Shown piece by piece: positions 20,627 to 32,609 of a stretch of 64,000 nucleotides of DNA. Made by a program: the position numbers and the translations under genes. Within the stretch, counting starts at the first letter, position 1; each line of letters begins with the position of its first letter. The notes beneath the pieces are model-generated. The model worked only from the letters and a program-made list of their open reading frames with translations, did not search any database and was not told the DNA's origin. The DNA comes from Lycium barbarum (lineage: Eukaryota; Streptophyta; Magnoliopsida; Solanales; Solanaceae), in contig NC_083348.1 in assembly GCF_019175385.1 (NCBI RefSeq), forward strand, positions 46,398,950-46,462,949, given 5' to 3'.

Positions 20627-23043
20627 CATGCTATAAATAGAAACTAGGGGTAGAAAAAAGGGGATCCCTTTCTTGGAGGCTTCTACGAATACTCTATTGC
20701 TAGGGTTTGAGTCTTTGGATAGTTTACCCAAAAAATATACTACATATATACCTACATGTATACCTACATTACCAATATATATATACATACTACTATAATA
20801 CATAAGATATTACTCGAAAATAGTATATTACATCTTGAAAATCAAGAAGAAAAGGCTTGCAAAAGGTTTTTTGAGTGTTTGTTGTTAAAGGCTTGATTCA
20901 ATCTCCCCATTTGATCTTTGGATTGCCTTTGAAAAAGGTAATACTCCTATACTACTATCTATTTCAATTCTAGTCTTTATATGAATTTAAATGATCACAT
21001 TGTTGTTTAAATGTGTGTTTGAAGCTTTATTTAACTAACTTGGATATATTTCTGCCTAGCTTAGTTGATAGTAAGTTGTTGATGTTTAATTTGTTATTAT
21101 GTGATGGAGTCTTCCTTTGAATCATGATTGAGGGTTTGTTATGTTGTTTTCTTCTTGGAATCTGTAAGCAAAATGTGATACAGAGAATGGTGTTTTTGAG
21201 GTTTAACTTTACGGTGCTAGGTTGTTTAGGGCCTTAGTTTTGTTGTAGGGTACTGTTTTATTGGAAGTTTAAGTGTTTAGTCTTATTTTTTGTGATTCCT
21301 ATTCATAATGTTGTAAGGATGGTTTTTGTCTGATAATGATGGAACAATTTAGTTTACTAGCTTATTTGTATGATATGGCTGTGATTCTAGATGTAACTTC
21401 AGATTGATTTTGTTATAAACGTTGAATATTTTCTCTAGGAAATCTGTTAAGTTTGTGAGTTTTAAAAGGTAAGATTTGACCCTGCTTCATCATTTGGAGG
21501 TTTTGAATTACCTTTAATAAGTTTAACATCTTTTAAAAAAGGGTAACTTAAGGTTTTGAAGTCTCATTGTTAGTTGAATCTTCTGAAGTCTTAAACCTAC
21601 TTCTGAACCTGTGTGTACTGCTAATGTTTACTTAGAATCTAGAAAGAAGGAGGCTGTTTTTGCTTGAGTTTGCTTGGATTGCTACTTTTTATGAATGCTA
21701 AGTTGATTATGATGTGATGGTATGGATATTGTGGGGGTTCATGGGACTCTAGTGATGCTTAGATAATGTTGTCACTTAAAAAGAATAGGGAAGGTTATGT
21801 CTCATGTCTCATTATCTTGTTCCATGGATTACAACTGGCTTATGGATTGTTGAGTAAACTGTCTATGTTACAACATTGTTATTTTGTCAATTCCTGGTGT
21901 TGACTAGAAGTTGATGTTTAAATTGTCAAAAGTTGTGAAGAAGAGCCTATTTTGGTTTGTGATTACTGCTATATTGAAATTTGAAACATGAAGGTGACAT
22001 ATGATCTTTGAGAGGATTCTGTGTTGTGTTAAAGGTCTTTGGAGTGTTGTTTTTCCTAGATCTGGTTGTTGTTTCATTGTTCTTTCTAGTTTTTGTTCAA
22101 AATTCTTGGGATAGGAGGTATAATCACTTTGGTTTAGAACTGTCTTGGAACTAAAACTAGACTAAATCTTTTGCTTACTGTTTGATGGTTGAATTTAGGC
22201 TTAAAATGGCATAAGATTTCTTTTCTTAGAAGATTGAATAGTCTTTAGAAAGCAATTGGACAAAAGCGTTTTCAAAATGCAAGTAGTATATGCCTAGTTA
22301 TGTTAATGTATTTCTTTGAATCTCTTGTTGGCTTTTGAAACCAGGGTTGGGAACCTGATGTATGTTTAATCATGGGGCACCCCTTAAAGGCTGTTGAAAA
22401 CTTGAAAATGATCTGAAACTTGGAGTCATGTTTTGAGATTTTGTGTTGCCTTACCTGTTTGAATAGATTTAAACCAATGCTTGTCATGTTCATGCTGAAC
22501 TCATCCTTATAAGCCGAGGCTACTGTTTTCTACCTGTCATATGAACTTGGAAAAATGGTTTCAAACTCTTTTAAAACTGGTATTTTGAAGATTTTTTCTT
22601 CTTCCTAAAGGTTGTTGGTTTGGACCTTGAGTGTTGATATGAGAACTTTATTAGTTCTAGGAACCTTTAGAAGGTATTTTGACTTCCTTGTTCTTGACTT
22701 TGTGATCCTAAAAAACTTAGTGGAGGGAGTTTATTGTCTTGTGGTTGATACTTGTTTGGCTTGCACAAGGAATTGCCCTTTTTGAATCCTGTCAGTTGTA
22801 GAAAATCTAAAAAATGGCTCCTTGAATTTGTCTAAATTGAATTATGAGAATTGATAAGTGGAATATTTGTTTAACATAAGGGCCTTAAAGGCCCATGACT
22901 TGTCTTGTTAAGCATTTTTTTTAGGGAACCTAGAAGTTCTAACATTGTATGAATGTCGATCCTGTCACTTTTGAAAACTTGTAAAGAGAAAGAAGGAATA
23001 GGAAGTGTGGGAAGTCTGTCTTTCTTGACTGATTTTGTGATTT
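20627..23043 (+). mobile_element. Ogre/Tat-like 5' LTR, block 2 of 4
   Basis: This non-coding, T-rich 2.4-kb stretch lies between B and C. A strong TATA box (TATAAATA, 20632-20639) is followed by an exon-like leader and a donor-like AAAAAG|GTAATA near 20937. No ORF over 75 codons looks real. It ends at the left target duplication of C (GATTT, 23039-23043). Reading it as LTR rather than host DNA rests on the primer site at 49100. Confidence 0.5.
20632..20639 (+). promoter_or_regulatory. TATA box in the Ogre-like LTR
   Basis: TATAAATA lies in GC-poor DNA with ACTAGGGG downstream; transcription would start near 20665. It lies a few bases from B's target duplication, so B inserted at the promoter and separated it from its upstream region. 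Confidence 0.45.
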
Positions 23044-23358
23044 TGTTATAGCCCGTATTTTGTACGTTTGGATATTTCGAGATAGTCGTGGTAAGTTAAG
23101 GGCAAGACCATTTTCAAAATTTTTTTAATGTACAAGTTGTTATGAATATTATTTATGAATAATATTAGTATGGAAATATTGAAAAAGGCTAAGGGTAAAA
23201 AGGGAAATTCGCAAAATGGTTCATGGTAATATTGTGGAAAGGCTAGGGGCAAAATAGGAATTTCACAACAATTCAAGAAAGATCTTGAATGGACCATTTT
23301 GGCCATGTGGCCATCCAATGTAGGGTGGGCTTGGCCCACATGGATAAATTAGGAGAGC

Positions 23359-23375
23359 ATATATATATATATATG
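23359..23375 (+). promoter_or_regulatory. Putative LTR promoter TATA run, element C
   Basis: An alternating TA run is followed by GACATATTAGTCATATTC and an A-rich probable start region near 23395. The 3' LTR has a shorter TA run at the same place (about 29988). Confidence 0.4.
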
Positions 23376-25515
23376 ACATATTAGTCATATTCTACACAAA
23401 AACTCTAAAACCTTGGAAAAGAAAAAAAAAAGAGCAAGGGGTATTCAGCCATACCCCAAAAAATTCATCTCTTGAGAAGTTGATCAAAAAAATTATTTCT
23501 TCTAGTATTCCAAGCAAGTTGAAGGTCCTTAACAACATGGAGTGGTTGTTGGAACAAGCAAAGCACTCATTTGAGCAAAACACCAACCTTAGCCGAGAAT
23601 TGATAAGTCAAGTGGAAGAGGTAAGGTTCAATCTTCTTTTACATATGTTGTGGATAATTGGTGCATGTAGTAGTGTGTAGAAATGAATGAAATTCATGAA
23701 ATTATGGTGTGGAAGTTGTAGCCGTGCATATGTTGTGTTGTGTGGGAGTGGAGAACTAATTTTATTTAGTATTTTTGGATTGTTGTGTTGTGGATTCTAT
23801 GATGTTAAATGAAGATGTAATGGTTTGAAATGAAGTGGAAATCGTTTGTGGATTATTGAAGAAGTTAATGTGATATTAGTATGATTTCTTAAATTTGTAA
23901 GAATAAATTTGTTAATGTATGGGTTGTTGCTATACTTCATGTATTTGGAAATGAGACATGTGTTTGGAAGATTGTAAGTTGGGTTGTTGTAATTGAATTT
24001 GAAAGAAGGAAGTGTGTTGTTATGGTTCTTGTTGCATTTGGAGGGTTTCGGGTGGAGTAGTATGTTAATTGGATAGTTTGAATATTGTGTGAATTGTTCA
24101 AAGTGTTCTTGAGTCATGTTAGAATGATTACGGATAAATACTTGAATGTGGGATCATTGGTGCTAGCTTGAATATATGTGATTGAGTTGAATAAAAATGG
24201 AATGTCGTCGGATTGTGTAGAAAGAATTGTTAATGTCAGAATGTATTTTGAAATAATTGTTGAAGTTGGAAGATATGATTGTTGGTATTGTTGATAATTT
24301 GGCCGAGTTGAATTCTCGGGTTTGTTGTTGTTAAATTGGCCGAGTTAGATTCTCGGGGATGTTGCATTTCCAAGGGAAATGCTGCCGAAATTTCGGTAGA
24401 ATATAAGTGAATTCATTTGAAAGACTAAGGCATCCGAATGACAATGAATCTAATGATTATGTGAATTCTTTTGTATGTAGACTAGCTAGCTTGGACAATT
24501 AAGCGTAGCTAATAGGACGTGGAGCAGGTATGTCAGGCTTACCATTTCTTTCTTTTGGTATGTCCTAGAGAAGACTAAGGTATGATATACATCTTGGGGT
24601 TACTCTGCTCTTGATTCCAAGCTTGTACATGATTCTTATTCACTTTTGATATGCTTTCGGAAGAGTTCTGTAAGTGTTAATGTTCCTAACTTTCGTAAAT
24701 GGTTTCCAATTGCTTGAATCCCGTGGTAAAACTTCAAACGCTCATAACTTTCTTATACTAAGTCGGATTGACCCGAAACTTGTTTCTGAGCCTTCAGACG
24801 TCAGTAAATATACTTATCTATCGAGTCTTGATTTATGTGCATTTAGTTTCTCACTACTCTGCTCGTGCATATGTCATGACCTCTTTCGCCGAGTCCCGGG
24901 CCGGTATGTATCGTGCGTATGGTTCGCCGAGTCCCTTGCTTGAGGGTCGGGTTCCATATATACAATTCCGGAGTATGATGTGTTCGGTTCTGGTGTACCG
25001 TGTATATGTGTCCGGTCCCCGGTTACCGTGTATATGTTATGGAGTATGATGTGTCCGGTTCCCGGGTTCTCGTGTATATATGTTAGGTTCCCGGATACCA
25101 TGTATATGCTATGATCTGTTATGTGTGACGGAGATTACGGAGTAAATCTTCTGGAGTATGATGTGTGTGGCGCCAAAGACGGGGTGGCGACCACGTTCCC
25201 CGGGTCCCGCAAGGGACCAGACACCGTTTTTGACATGCATGATCTGTGTTTCGAGTAAGCATTTTGATATTCTGGATAAGCCACTTATCTTCTGTACTTC
25301 TTCTGGCATATGACTTCGGCATATATGATTTGTGTTTGGAAAACAAGTATTTGGATATTCTGGATGATTTACTTACTCTCTGTACTTCTTCTAACATATG
25401 ACATCGGTAGATGCGATCTGCGTTCTGAAAAATAAGTAGTTTGGTATTCTGAATAATGGACTTATGTTTGTACTGCTTGTGTCGATTATGGTTCTGTTTC
25501 TTGTAATTCATGCCT

Positions 25516-25585
25516 TACATGCTCAGTACATTTTCCGTACTGACCCCCTTTCTTCGGGGGCTGCGTTTCATGCCGCGCAGGTACA
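25516..25585 (+). other. Conserved LTR box, C 5' LTR
   Basis: ACATGCTCAGTACATTTTCC, then GTACTGACCCCC-TTTCTTC-GGGGGCTGCG, then CATGCCGCGCAGGTAC. It is nearly identical to the box of element A, although surrounding LTR sequence is much more diverged. Confidence 0.75.
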
Positions 25586-25984
25586 CCGAGATGAGTAGAA
25601 GTCATTATAGAAGATGTTTCAGCGAAGTTGGCAAGCTCCATTTGCCTCTGGAGGGTTGCCGGGTTAGAGTATTATGCTATGATGTTTTGTTCGAAGTTAG
25701 AGACTTTGCAGACAAAGTCGTGGGTATAGTATGTCGGTTTTGTAAGCGGCTCCATCAGTCGATATGTCACCCTGTGTTATGATATAAATTCTATACGATT
25801 ATGGACTTTGATTTGATCTGAGAATAACAGAAAGAATATTTCTGAAAGTATTACTATGCATTTCATTCTATTTGATTTAAAAGTCCGACAAGATTATGTG
25901 TGTACTAAGGGTCAGAGGGTTCGCTCGGCCCTAAGTAAGGGTCGGGTGCCCATCACACCCTAGTAAGGTTAGGGTGTGACAAAG

Positions 25985-25996
25985 TGGTATCAGAGC
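25985..25996 (+). other. Primer-binding site, element C (tRNA-iMet)
   Basis: TGGTATCAGAGC lies three bases after the 5' LTR end at 25981. Confidence 0.95.
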
Positions 25997-26039
25997 AGGT
26001 TTGTCCTTGGGGTTGTCTGCAAAGTCGTGTCCAGTAGAG

Positions 26040-26080
26040 TCCTGTTTATGGTGTGAAGCCGGCCACATTTATAAACAAGA
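26040..26080 (+). promoter_or_regulatory. Leader stem-loop with GCCGGC loop, element C
   Basis: CCTGTTTAT (26041-26049) pairs with ATAAACAAG (26071-26079, one mismatch). The inner TGTG/CACA stem shows AAGCCGGC, with GCCGGC at 26058-26063. The structure is the same as in element A. Confidence 0.55.
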
Positions 26081-26864
26081 GGCTACAGGGCATCTAGGGA
26101 TTTTTGACCTTCTTTCTGTCATAGATCGGGCGATAGAGCCAAGTCATAGGAAATGAGATTCCTTATGTAAGCCTTACATACGACGGAAAAAGGTAACTGA
26201 TGATATGGAAAAGTCATAAAGGTAAGTTTGATATACTTGTTCTGTTATCCGAAACTGGAAGCTTTGGATGGTTGGGATGTGTCATATAGCCGTATGTTCT
26301 GTAAGGTATTTTTGGTATTTGCTGTGCACAGATTTGAATGGTCAGAATTTTTCAAAATTAGGTTAATTGATCTGAAATACCTAATAGGAAGGGCGTGGAA
26401 AGGAAATATCATAAAAGGACAATAAGTGGGATAAGTTGTTTCAGAAGGGTTATGGATTCGGCATGGTTTGAAGAACACCTGTGAGAAAGACGATTGACAG
26501 TCCGAAGGATTAAAATGGATAACATTCGAGTCTTAACAGGAGCAAGATCTGTTGGAGGATTCAGGGAAAGTCGACAACTAGTTTTGCTGTAGATTATTAT
26601 GTAAGGATAGTGAGTGGAAATCCGAACAGACTGATAACCAAGTGTTTGGCTCAAAAGTAACGGCGATGAAGGTATATTCGCCACCATCAGGAATCTGGGA
26701 ATTTAGGACGAAGGGTAGTTATGCATATAAGTGAAAGGTGAACACTGGGAATTGAAAAGGGTAAAATAGTAATTGTAAAGGAGAAGGACGTGCTACGAAA
26801 ATGCCTCGGAATCTGTAAGACCTCGACTCGCTCCAAATCATGTAATAAAGGTCATGCGAGGAAG

Positions 26865-26972
26865 CGAACGCGATTATATCAGCATTAAGGCACCGGATCC
26901 CACCAAAGTTTCGAGGTTAAGCGTGTTAAGGTGGGAGCAATTTTAGGATGGGTGACCCCTGGGAAGTATGCA
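26865..26972 (+). pseudogene. 5S rRNA-like segment inside element C
   Basis: This segment aligns with plant 5S rRNA from CGCGATTATATCAGCATTAA to CCTGGGAAGT. It keeps GCACCGGATCCCA, GTTAAGCGTG and TAGGATGGGTGACC, the last followed by a one-base deletion. It is homologous to 1800-1908 in A and lies at the same distance (about 0.88 kb) from the primer site. In places it is closer to genuine 5S than A's copy (GCACCGGATCCC is intact). Confidence 0.8.
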
Positions 26973-28538
26973 AGAAATTCTACATATCCAGACATAAGGG
27001 ACAAATGAGAAGTTGGAGTAACCTAAGGGAAACTAGAGTATACGGGGTGGTTGGAGACCATAAGAGGTCACATAGGACGAGGCAGGCCAGACTGGTGGAA
27101 AGACAGAAGGTGCAACACAGTTCTGAAATTTGGATAGGCTTGAATGGCGTTTGGAGGTATTTTGCGGGCTAGTTGATAGTAATTATATATGTATATATAT
27201 GAATGCATAGGATATACCACATGTGCTTGTATCGGTGGACATGTGAGTCCCAGCAACCGGCGCTACGGTAAAGAAGGCATTAACCAAGTAAGGGTACCGA
27301 AGTTCGAGTTGCAGCAAAAATAAATGGTGCAAGTGTTATAAAATAAGCTGATGTTATTTTCGCTACAGGTTAAGAATGGAAAAGTCTTAACACAACGATA
27401 TCTGGAAAAGAAGGAAAGACTGTAGATGGAAGATAAAGAGATCAAAGTGTCGGAAAAAGATGAAAGGTAAGAAACCTTAGTGGGGAAAAGCCCCGAGAGG
27501 AACTACCGGCAAAACATGGGATTATATGGGTAAAGATTCAAAGATAGGCACGTGAAAAGGGTAAAGTGCGGTAATATGGAATAGAAGAGTAATGTGTGAG
27601 GCTTGAGAACCAATTTCAATAAGTGGGACTGAAGGAATAGTGACCACGACAAGGAATGTGAAGTAAGAGAAAGAATGATAAAGCCTTGTGACGATGTTAG
27701 GGGATTTGGTATATAAAGGGATAAATGTGCAGTCGCATTAATGTGATTACCTCAGATATAGAAGTGTTCTCCTGAGAGGATGACTTAGAAATGAAACGGA
27801 TTTGCGAGCTTAAAGTAAAAATTTCGCGAACTTCAGAGCCAATGCCACAAATGGCAAAAGAAGAAGAGTGTTCAAAGAGGAAGAACCCCAAGAGGGTTAA
27901 GGATGAAAGTAGGAAAAATATATAAATGGGTCGGTCAAAGGAAGAGGAAAGCGTGTAGGCGCAGGGCAATTGGAAACCACTAACCATAGGCGTAAGAAGG
28001 ATACCTTAAGGAGGTAGCGGTAGGAACCCAATTACGCACCAAGGAAAAATAAGGATAATGGGTCGACACTGTTGATTTGAAAATTTAAGGTGTGGAGCGA
28101 GAATTCATGTGAGGTCTGAAGGACTTGATCTTAGATAAAATGGTGTGAAATATAAAGAATGTGTATGGAAGACCGCTCGGTCATAATGCCATAAGTATAG
28201 TCAAAGGATTCGATGAGCGAGGATAGGGAGAGTGTAAACTGTAAGGATTTTGTGCTAAGAGCAAAGGTAGTGGACGCTCGAAAAATATGGATGCGCGGTT
28301 GCAACACAAGAGCATGGTTAAGAAGAATCACGAGTAAGTGAGCTAAATGAGTGAAAGGATTAATAGTGGATGGAAGGATATGTAAATATTGATAAGAATG
28401 ATGATATAGGTGCAAAATGAAAGAAAAACTTATGGTAAGAAGTTTCGATATGTTGTGCACAGAGTTGGAAAGAAAGACGAGGAGTAAGGTATAAACGAAG
28501 ACTTCACCAAAGGACTGCTGGCATATAAGGAGCCCCTT

Positions 28539-28563
28539 AAAAAGGGGGGGGGGGGGGGAAGAA
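28539..28563 (+). other. Internal poly-G polypurine tract, element C
   Basis: AAAAA is followed by about 15 G and AAGAAC. It is homologous to the tract AAAAGGGGGGAAGAA in A (2730-2743). It looks like a second polypurine tract about 1.1 kb before the terminal one; use as a central primer is speculative. Confidence 0.4.
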
Positions 28564-29632
28564 CATATTATATTAGGCCTCAAGTCCAAGGAGGAAATTT
28601 AATAGCTCGGGGCTAGAATTCAAAACATATCGGCATACCAAGAGAATACATGAAAGGGATAAAAACGAGTTGACAGTGAGGGTACTATGAGGCCGACAGG
28701 AAAGGAAAGGATGAAAGATACCTTAAGAAAATACTTCATGCAAACATGAATTATGATATGATTATGCCATGATTTGAATTCCTCACATCGGGCCAATTTG
28801 GCGCCGTACCTAAGTACGTAATGACGTGTTGTAAAGAGTAATAAAAAGAGCAAGAAAATGGCTACAAGCCGAGTGCATAAGGGATGATCGAGGAAATGAT
28901 AAGCTTCAAAGGATATTTTGGACGACAACGACTATTATAACGAAAGAGTCCACGATTGGTAGTTAGGAAATTTTGAAAGAAAGAAAGAACGCAGCGCCAA
29001 AACAAAGGCACCAAGGATAAGTATACTTGTGTCGCGAAATGTGAGGAAAAGAAGTAAAGAAAAAGTTGTAGCAAGAACTCAAAGATGCCGCGAACTAAGA
29101 AGATAAGTGAACTCGGATCATAAGTTACCATAAGTGTAACTGGACTGCGAAGGGTAATAAATGGTAGAGAAACATTACATATATACGTTTTTGGATAAAT
29201 AATTGGAATGAAAGATTAAAGGGAACAGTGACAAAGACATAAAGAAACAGGGGGCAAAGGAAAGAGAACACCAAAGGCAGATGAATATTTATATCATGAT
29301 AAGCGAGACTGCAATACTGTAGATTAAATGAGAGCAAGGAACAGCCTGTGGCCATATTGGATCGTTAAGTGAAGCTTGCATGCCAAAGACATGGCCTCTA
29401 TTAAGGCATTGTGACGAAACAGTAAAAGAGAAGAGATGGCCTAGGCAAGGCGAGGATAATGAATTGACGCAATGGATTGGAAAACCCATGACACGAAATG
29501 AGGGCGCATGTAAAGACTAAGAAGTTCGATTATAAAAGAAATAGAGTCAGAGATAAGGAATGGGCAGGAAGAAAAAGGACAACTATAAAAAGGACCCTCC
29601 TGAAGTATTATGACACCCCATGAGGTCAGTTG

Positions 29633-29668
29633 AACATTCGAGGACGAATGTTCTAAAGGGTGGGAGGA
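29633..29668 (+). other. Palindrome plus polypurine tract, element C
   Basis: AACATTCG-AGGA-CGAATGTT (29633-29652) is followed by AAAGGGTGGGAGGA and the 3' LTR at 29669. Confidence 0.9.
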
Positions 29669-32604
29669 TGTTATAGCCCGTATTTTGTAAGTTCGGATAT
29701 TTCGAGATAGTCGTGGTAAGTTAAGGGCAAGACCATTTTCAAAAAAAAAATTTAATGTACAAGTTGTTATGAATATTATTTATGAATATTATTAGTATGG
29801 AAATATTGAAAAAAGCTAAGGGTAAAAAGGGAAATTCGGAAAATGGTTCATGGTAATATTGTGGAAAGGCTAGGGGCAAAATGGGAATTTCACAACAATT
29901 CAAGAATGATCTTGAATGGACCATTTTGGCCATGTGGCCGTCCAATGTAGGGTGGGCTTGGCCCACATGGATGAATTACGAGAGCATAAATATATATGAC
30001 ATATTAGTCATATTCTACACAAAAACTCTAGAACCTTGGAAAAGAAAAAAAAAAAGAGCAAGGGGTATTCGGCCATACCCCAAAAAATTCATCTCTTGGG
30101 AAGTTGATCAAAAAAATTATTTCTTGTAGTATTCCAAGCAAGTTGAAGGTCCTTAACAACATGGAGTGGTTGTTGGAACAAGCAAAGCACTCATTTGAGC
30201 AAAACACCAACCTTAGCCGAGAATTGATAAGTCAAGTGGAAGAGGTAAGGTTCTATCTTCTTTTACATATGTTATGGATAATTGGTGCATGTAGTAGTGT
30301 GTAGAAATGAATGAAATTCATGAAATTATGGTGTGGAAGTTGTAGCCGTGCATATGTTGTGTTGTGTGGGAGTGGAGAACTAATTTTATTTAGTATTTTT
30401 GGATTGTTGTGTTGTGGATTCTATGATGTTAAATGAAGATTTAATGGTTTGAAATGAAGTAGAAATCGTTTGTGGATTATTGAAGAAGTTAATGTGATAT
30501 TAGTATGATTTCTTATATTTGTAAGAATAACTTTGTTAATGTACGGGTTGTTGATATACTTCATGTATTTGGAAATGGGACATGTGTTTGGAAGATTGTA
30601 AGTTGGGTTGTTGTAATTGAATTTGAAAGAAGGGAGTGTGTTGTTATGGTTCTTGTTGCATTTGGAGGGTTTCAGGTGGAGTAGTATGTTAATTGGATAG
30701 TTTGAATATTGTGTGAATTGTTCAAAGTGTTCTTGAGTCATGTTAGAATGATTTCGGATAAATACTTGAATGTGGGATCATTGGTGCTAGCTTGAATATA
30801 TGTGATTGAGTTGAATAAAAATGGAATGTCGTCGGATTGTGTAGAAAGAATTGTTAATGTTAGAATGTATTTTGAAATAATTGTTGAAGTTGGAAGATAT
30901 GATTGTTGGTATTGTTGATAATTTGGCCGAGTTGAATTCTCGGGTTTGTTGTTGTTAAATTGGCCGAGTTAGATTCTCGGGGATGTTGCATTTCAAGGGG
31001 AAATGCTGCCGAAATTTCGGTAGAATATTAGTGAATTCATTTGAAAGACTAAGGCATCCGAATGACAATGAATCTAATGATTATGTGAATTCTTTTGTAT
31101 GTAGACTAGCTAGCTTGGACAATTAAGCGTAGCTAATAGGACGTGGAGCAGGTATGTAAGGCTTACCATTTCTTTCTTTTGGTATGTCCTAGAGCAGACT
31201 AAGGTATGATATACATCTTGGGGTTACTCTGCTCTTGATTCCAAGCTTGTACATGATTCTTATTCACTTTTGATATGATTTCGGAAGAGTTCTGTAAGTG
31301 TTAATGTTCCTAACTTTCGTAAATGGTTTCCAATTGCTTGAATCCCGTGGTAAAACTTCAAACGCTCATAACTTTCTTATACTAAGTCGGATTGACCCGA
31401 AACTTGTTTCTGAGCCTTCAGACGTCAGTAAGTATACTTATCTATCGAGTCTTGATTTATGTGCATTTAGTTTCTCACTACTCTGCTCGTGCATATGTCA
31501 TGACCTCTTTCGCCGAGTCCCGGGCCGGTATGTATCGTGCGTATGGTTCGCCGAGTCCCTTGCTTGAGGGTCGGGTTCCATATATACAATTCCGGAGTAT
31601 GATGTGTCCGGTTCTGGTGTACCGTGTATATGTGTCCGGTCCCCAGTTACCGTGTATATGTTATGGAGTATGATGTGTCCGGTTCCCGGGTTCTCGTGTA
31701 TATATGTTCGGTTCCCGGATACCATGTATATGCTATGATGTGTTATGTGTGACGGAGATTACGGAGTAAATCTTCTGGAGTATGATGTGTGTGGCGCCAA
31801 AGATGGGGTGGCGACCACGTTCCCCGGGTCCCGCAAGGGACCGGACACCGTTTCTGACATGCATGATCTGTGTTTCGAGTAAGCATTTTGATATTCTGGA
31901 TAAGCCACTTATCTTCTGTACTTCTTCTGGCATATGACTTCGGCACATATGATTTGTGTTTGGAAAACAAGTATTTGGATATTCTGGATGATTTACTTAC
32001 TCTCTGTACTTCTTCTGACATATGACATCGGCAGATGCGATCTGCGTTCTGAAAAGTAAGTAGTTTGGTATTTGAATAATGTACTTATGTTTGTACTGCT
32101 TGTGTCGATTATGGTTCTGTTTCCTGTAATTCATGCCTTACATGCTCAGTACATTTTCCGTACTGACCCCCTTTCTTCGAGGGCTGCGTTTCATGCCGTG
32201 CAGGTACACCCAGATGAGTAGAAGTAATTGCAGAAGATGTTCCAGCGAAGTTGGCAAGCTCCATTTGCCTCTGGAGGGTTGCCGGGTTAGAGTATTATGC
32301 TATGATGTTTTGTTCGAAGTTAGAGACTTTGCAGACAGAGTCGTGGGTATAGTATGTCGATTTTGTAAGCGGCTCCATCAACCGATATGTCACCATGTGT
32401 TATGATATAAATTCGATACGATTATGGACTTTGGTTTGATCTGAGAATAACGGAAAGAATATTTCTGAAAGTATTACTATGCATTTCATTCTATTTGATT
32501 TAAAAGTCCGACAAGATTATGTGTGTACTAAGGGTTAGAGGGTTCGCTCGGCCCTAAGTAAGGGTCGGGTGCCCATCACACCCTAGTAAGGTTAGGGTGT
32601 GACA
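29669..32604 (+). mobile_element. Element C 3' LTR
   Basis: It is the partner of 23044-25981 with the same boxes in order: donor-like sites at 30245 and 31152, CCGAAATTTCGG at 31009-31020, and the GTAC/GGGGG box at 32139-32208, whose stem has one G-to-A change. It ends TGTGACA before target duplication GATTT. Confidence 0.93.
32139..32208 (+). other. Conserved LTR box, C 3' LTR
   Basis: The box is as at 25516-25585. One G in the GGGGG arm is changed to A (CTTCGAGGGC), which weakens the stem. Confidence 0.75.
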
Positions 32605-32609
32605 GATTT

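Larger units (their letters stand above)
23044..25981 (+). mobile_element. Element C 5' LTR
   Basis: It starts TGTTATAGCCC and ends GGGTGTGACA. In order it has a TATA run (23359-23375), donor-like AG|GTAAGG at 23621, CCGAG...CTCGG pairs (24302, 24341), the perfect palindrome CCGAAATTTCGG (24385-24396), donor-like AG|GTATGT at 24538, CCGAGTCCC hairpin units (24894-24950), TCCGGTTCC-type repeats (about 24970-25100), three repeats of about 95 bp (about 25245-25490) and the GTAC/GGGGG box (25516-25585). Confidence 0.93.
25982..29668 (+). mobile_element. Element C interior, non-coding
   Basis: The interior holds 3.7 kb with no retroviral domains; antisense frames are short and C/T-rich in codons. 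The sense strand is purine-rich. It has a leader stem-loop (26040-26080), a 5S-like segment (26865-26972), a poly-G polypurine tract (28539-28563) and the terminal palindrome and tract. The sequence from 28600 (AACATATCGGCATACCA) matches A at 2821, showing common descent. Confidence 0.8.
23044..32604 (+). mobile_element. Element C, complete non-autonomous LTR element (LARD-like)
   Basis: The LTRs (23044-25981 and 29669-32604) flank a 3.7-kb interior without gag-pol. Perfect target duplications GATTT lie at 23039-23043 and 32605-32609. The LTR pair is nearly identical by eye, so insertion was recent even though the element codes for no enzyme. It is a relative of A and E. Confidence 0.93.

Noticed and set aside
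20632..20950. A host gene start (TATA box, exon-like leader, donor-like GTAATA).
   Set aside because: No coding exon follows in any block, and the flanking blocks join into a long LTR that ends at a primer site.
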